Source of the DNA: Xylocopa sonorina
Lineage: Eukaryota > Arthropoda > Insecta > Hymenoptera > Apidae
Reading direction: 5' to 3'
NCBI RefSeq assembly: GCF_050948175.1
Contig: NC_135195.1
Location: forward strand, 4,554,001-4,618,000
Length of the DNA: 64,000 nucleotides
The notes under the pieces were generated by a model, which worked only from the letters and a program-made list of their open reading frames with translations, did no database searches and was not told where the DNA came from. Both the position numbers and the translations under genes were made by a program. Shown here piece by piece: positions 60,601-64,000 of the stretch (the stretch's first letter is position 1; the number at the start of each line of letters is the position of its first letter).

Positions 60601-62699
60601 TTTTCCTAACGCTATGAAAGTGCAGGGTGAAACCAGAAGTACCCTTTGTTACCATAAAAATTAAAGTCCATTTTTTAAATTGAATACACGTGACTTTGAT
60701 TGTACGATCGATAGTCTAATGCTCGTTAAAATTGTTTTTCTTTTTTTTTTCTAGAATAGTTGTAGAAGGTAAGTGAAGAGAAAAATGGTCTGGAACACAT
60801 TCGAAACGTGCCAAAAAAACTTTGGTCAATTAGTAACAAATATTAATATATATATATTGTTTAATTTCAATGTAATTGAACGCAGATTTCAGAACGTCTG
60901 CTTTTCTGTATAGTCTACATATCACGTTCTCGCGTTTTTCGAGGGTCTATTTCACCTTTTTATTCGTGATATTTCTAAAAGGAGAAAGGAATAATCACGT
61001 TCACCAATCTTCCGTTAAAAATCGACTCGAACACTCTCCCAACTCTCTGTGCCACGGAAAATACTAAACAAAAGTATGAAAATAATTGTTGTAATCATGC
61101 AAGGAACGATTGGTTAAAAACGTAGCGAATGTTTGTCACTTTATTTATTGTTGAAAATTTTTTAAATGAAACTTGTACCCTTTCCTTTCTCAAAAAAGTT
61201 TTTTCACATAGTTTCACTGTTCGTTTCAGTTCATGCCATTCAGTTTCACTTGAAACTTCCTGGCAAAATAATGCGAGTAATTTGTTTAACTAACGTCTGG
61301 AAAAAATCAGTCTTGTTTCGTGATTTTTTTCCCGATTCGCAATTACGGAGGAGAGGAATAATTAAATGATAACATCGGCTGGCTACGTTTTTAATTAAAG
61401 CCCTTGCATGCAGATACGCATATGTGTCTCTACGTATGTTAAAAATGAAATTTTAATGCATGTTGCACGCTTAGATACGATATAAATATGATGTATCGAT
61501 CATTAATTTGTACAAAATTCTTCGTTGTTTATTCATGAAGTGCGCGTTACCACTGGTTCGCGGTAATTGTACCATTTCAATTCCAGTTTGAATTACCAAT
61601 GACCAATTAAGTCACCTTTGCTCCATCATTGTTGCCAATTATAATTAACCAGTCGCGTAATTATATTAACTGTAATTAAAGTGAGACGTTGATGCGATAT
61701 TTTTTTTTAAATCATTTCCCATCGTCCATTAGCGAGAATTCCCGATTACCGTTTCGTTCGAACGTAGTAACATTGACATTTTAACGGAACGGTAAGTAAA
61801 TTTAATGAGGGATGCGATGTACGCGCACGCAGATGCATTCGTTTAATTCTTCAGACTGGAATTGCGTAGCGCAAAGCTCGAACCGAACGTTAGAATTTAT
61901 TAACCATTTATTTGTTCCACTGTACACGATTGCTCAAATATTTCGATGTATATTATATAAAAATTATACGACACGGACAAAAAGAATTATATCTTTTTAG
62001 ATATTTATCACGCTGCTGTGTAATAAATTGTTAACTCTCTAGCGAACCACCAGAGGAGATCTGTTGTACAACCTTGCTCACAATTCTCTTCTCCTTCCGT
62101 GTGTCTCAGTAAAAGTAAATACGAGTCCAATGAAATATTGAAAAAAGTTTCGTTCCCTCAAACGTGTCGCGTCCAGTTGAACGCGTTACGTTCGTCATTT
62201 CGTATACATTTACGCGTTTAAAGTAGAAAATAAAACGACGACTCGCTGTGCTCCGTCTCCTTACAATGGACGCATTAATTTCGTCGTTTATGTTCCATTT
62301 TAGTATGGTACCCCGCGAGGCGAGCAAATTCCTAGGTAGAATACGTGTCCACGAGTCGGACCGGTCTTGAATATCGAGGCCATGAATCATGCATGAGGTC
62401 TGACTCGTTCAGTTACCTTATAATCTTCATTATCAACGCCAATCTTCAGTAATTATTTCTTATATAATTTCCACGATCACTACGTACATACTGTATTATT
62501 AGAAACAATACACAGTTCTCTAAATAAATACTAATATATACTAATATATACGTATACTTCCCAAAATAAACATTTTTCGATTCCAGAAACATCTCATTAG
62601 TCACACCCCCGATAAACTCCGCGCGTCGTCATCGTTCTTCTGTTCTTTGAGACGAAAAACTAGGGAAGAGAAACAGGAACGAGAACCAAGGCGGATCGT
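57690..62699. other. Long stretch without a recognisable gene
   Basis: Begins with the Ska2-like 3' UTR. The rest has only short, unrelated open frames. The largest overlap each other at 59,544-59,902 on opposite strands and resemble no family. AT-rich homeodomain-type words (TAATTA, TTAATTAA) cluster around 61,560-61,690. A small inverted repeat lies at 59,995-60,072. It may be intergenic or intronic regulatory DNA of a gene lying to the right. Confidence 0.5.
59995..60072. repeat. 12-bp inverted repeat, 54-bp spacer
   Basis: TTCCAGTCAATC (59,995-60,006) and its exact reverse complement GATTGACTGGAA (60,061-60,072). An additional CCCC/GGGG pairing lies just inside. Could be paired protein-binding sites or a hairpin. 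Confidence 0.6.
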
Positions 62700-63060
62700 T
62701 CAGAGAGAAGCACGTTGAAAATGTTAGGCAGCAGGCCAGGCGAACCGTGAAACAGCCTGATCAATTACTCGCTGTCCCTCATCGTCGCCCAGAGCGTGAG
62801 GCGACTTAAAGGGCCTTTGATTAGTGGCTGGCCAGTCGCGTCGTCCATAAAGACCGGGTCATCCCCTTGATGGAAGGATCCTTGGTGCAACGCGATGTCT
62901 GTTTGCCGGTCGACCTGATATCGCGTGCGTTGATGTCGCCCTGGCGGAATGAAACGGCCGATTTTCCGTGACACTCGCGTCCGTGCACGTTTTTCCGGGT
63001 CACGCGTCTCTTCCGGGTCACGAGAACACCCCCGAGGGATTCGAGAGGGAAACACGCGGA
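62700..63060. promoter_or_regulatory. CpG-rich patch near the right edge
   Basis: A sharp rise in G+C and CpG in AT-rich surroundings. The word TTCCGGGTCACG occurs twice, at 62,993-63,004 and 63,011-63,022. A 96-codon minus-strand frame (62,765-63,055) shows no known domain. Could be a promoter or conserved enhancer of a gene beyond the window. Confidence 0.35.
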
Positions 63061-64000
63061 AGACTGTGCGTTAAATATTTCCTGACGAATATTTAGTTAA
63101 TGCGAAACAGTTTTTTGCTACGTTTTTGCGATGCTTCGCGATATTCGTCGTAATGGTTCTCTGTTAAAATGGCGACATACGCGATAGAGGTATCCGTAAG
63201 ATAGTTGTGGAAAGTAGAAATAACTAGATGGCTCAATATCTTTTTTTAGGCGTGTTCGTTACTGTGCAACCCAGGAGATTCGTAGAAGAATGTCTTTTTA
63301 GGTCATTTGTACTAGCCTCGAGGACACCCCCAACGCCATGGCGCATTCGAATATTTAGGCAAGGCTCTGGAGAGGGTCGATGCCGCAGGGAAATGAACAT
63401 GGCTCTCGTCGATCGCTCGTGCACCCTGTTATTTTCGATATTTCTTACATATCGATACTCGAAAGTAGAATATCTGTTCTATTCTGGGATTTGCCGGAAG
63501 CTAATTTGAAATGTTGCTCGTGCGACGGGTTTTATCGCGAAATTTTGTGGTCCGGTGGTAAATAAGGGGGATTTCAAAGGATTACGCGAGCAGCTTTCAA
63601 TCGTTGAGAGATTTCCAGAGATTTCTGGAGATCAGATATGGAGTTGGATGTAGGAAGAAGGCTTTAAAGCCTTTCTCGGGAAATTGTATGGGTTTAATCT
63701 CTGGGAAGGTAGAATTTCTGCAGTATTGAGTGGACAGTAGATTTATAAGATTGCGGGGATGCTGAGGATTCCTTTAGAAGAGGCATTTTGTTTTTACGTT
63801 CACTGGAAATTAATTTTAATTTGCGCAGAGATAAATAAACGGATATTTAAGTTTTTAATAGTATTTGTAATATTAATTTGGTAGATGTATCGAGAATTAG
63901 AAGCGAAGCAAACGTTCTGTAGGACTTTGCTTATTCAGAAATTAATTTTAACTTTCGTTTCTTCGAATTCGTTCCTATCGCGAAATTTGTACTTCCAATA
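63061..64000. other. Right-edge sequence, no gene recognised
   Basis: Only short overlapping frames (61-93 codons) in mixed composition. I see no exon with supporting splice sites or family resemblance. Confidence 0.4.

Overview
This is animal nuclear DNA. Protein genes are broken into many short exons by GT-AG introns of mostly 60-1000 bp. Base composition is strongly AT-rich, and there are no operons or ribosome binding sites. The gene set and protein style fit a holometabolous insect. The AT-rich background with locally CpG-rich promoter patches and short introns suggests Hymenoptera, probably a bee or other aculeate, but the species cannot be fixed by reading alone.

Layout. Positions 1-13,850 hold no gene I can support. 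They look like intronic or intergenic DNA with two foldbacks, a TIR-flanked element, a CpG-rich patch at about 8,550-9,640 and a duplicated 46-bp element. A short coding exon of an unidentified minus-strand gene lies at 13,859-14,003. From 16.1 to 25.9 kb two genes converge: a 16-exon Tango1 (ER exit site cargo receptor) on + and a 5-exon Syntaxin-5 (Golgi Q-SNARE) on -. Positions 26.6-39.0 kb are a repeat-dense interval. It contains two copies of a palindromic MITE-like element, two copies of a second dispersed repeat in opposite orientation, exact 31-bp, 32-bp, 35-bp and 131-bp tandem arrays, a duplicated ~265-bp GC-richer module, and a possible spliced minus-strand transcript of unknown coding status (35.5-37.3 kb).

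The right half is gene-rich. An 18-exon receptor tyrosine phosphatase with FN3 repeats and one intact catalytic domain (+) is followed by the U5 snRNP protein Dim1 (-), a UDP-galactose transporter (+), transaldolase (+) and a Ska2-like kinetochore protein (+). From 57.7 kb to the end no gene is recognisable, but there are homeodomain-like AT clusters, a CpG-rich patch at about 62.7-63.1 kb and a small inverted repeat.

Functional links. Tango1 exports bulky cargo from ER exit sites, Syntaxin-5 drives fusion of the resulting carriers with the Golgi, and the nucleotide-sugar transporter feeds Golgi glycosylation, so three of the seven identified genes serve the early secretory pathway. This may be chance. 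All exon coordinates below were derived by reading splice sites and checking that reading frames close. Coding lengths sum to whole codons for every named gene.
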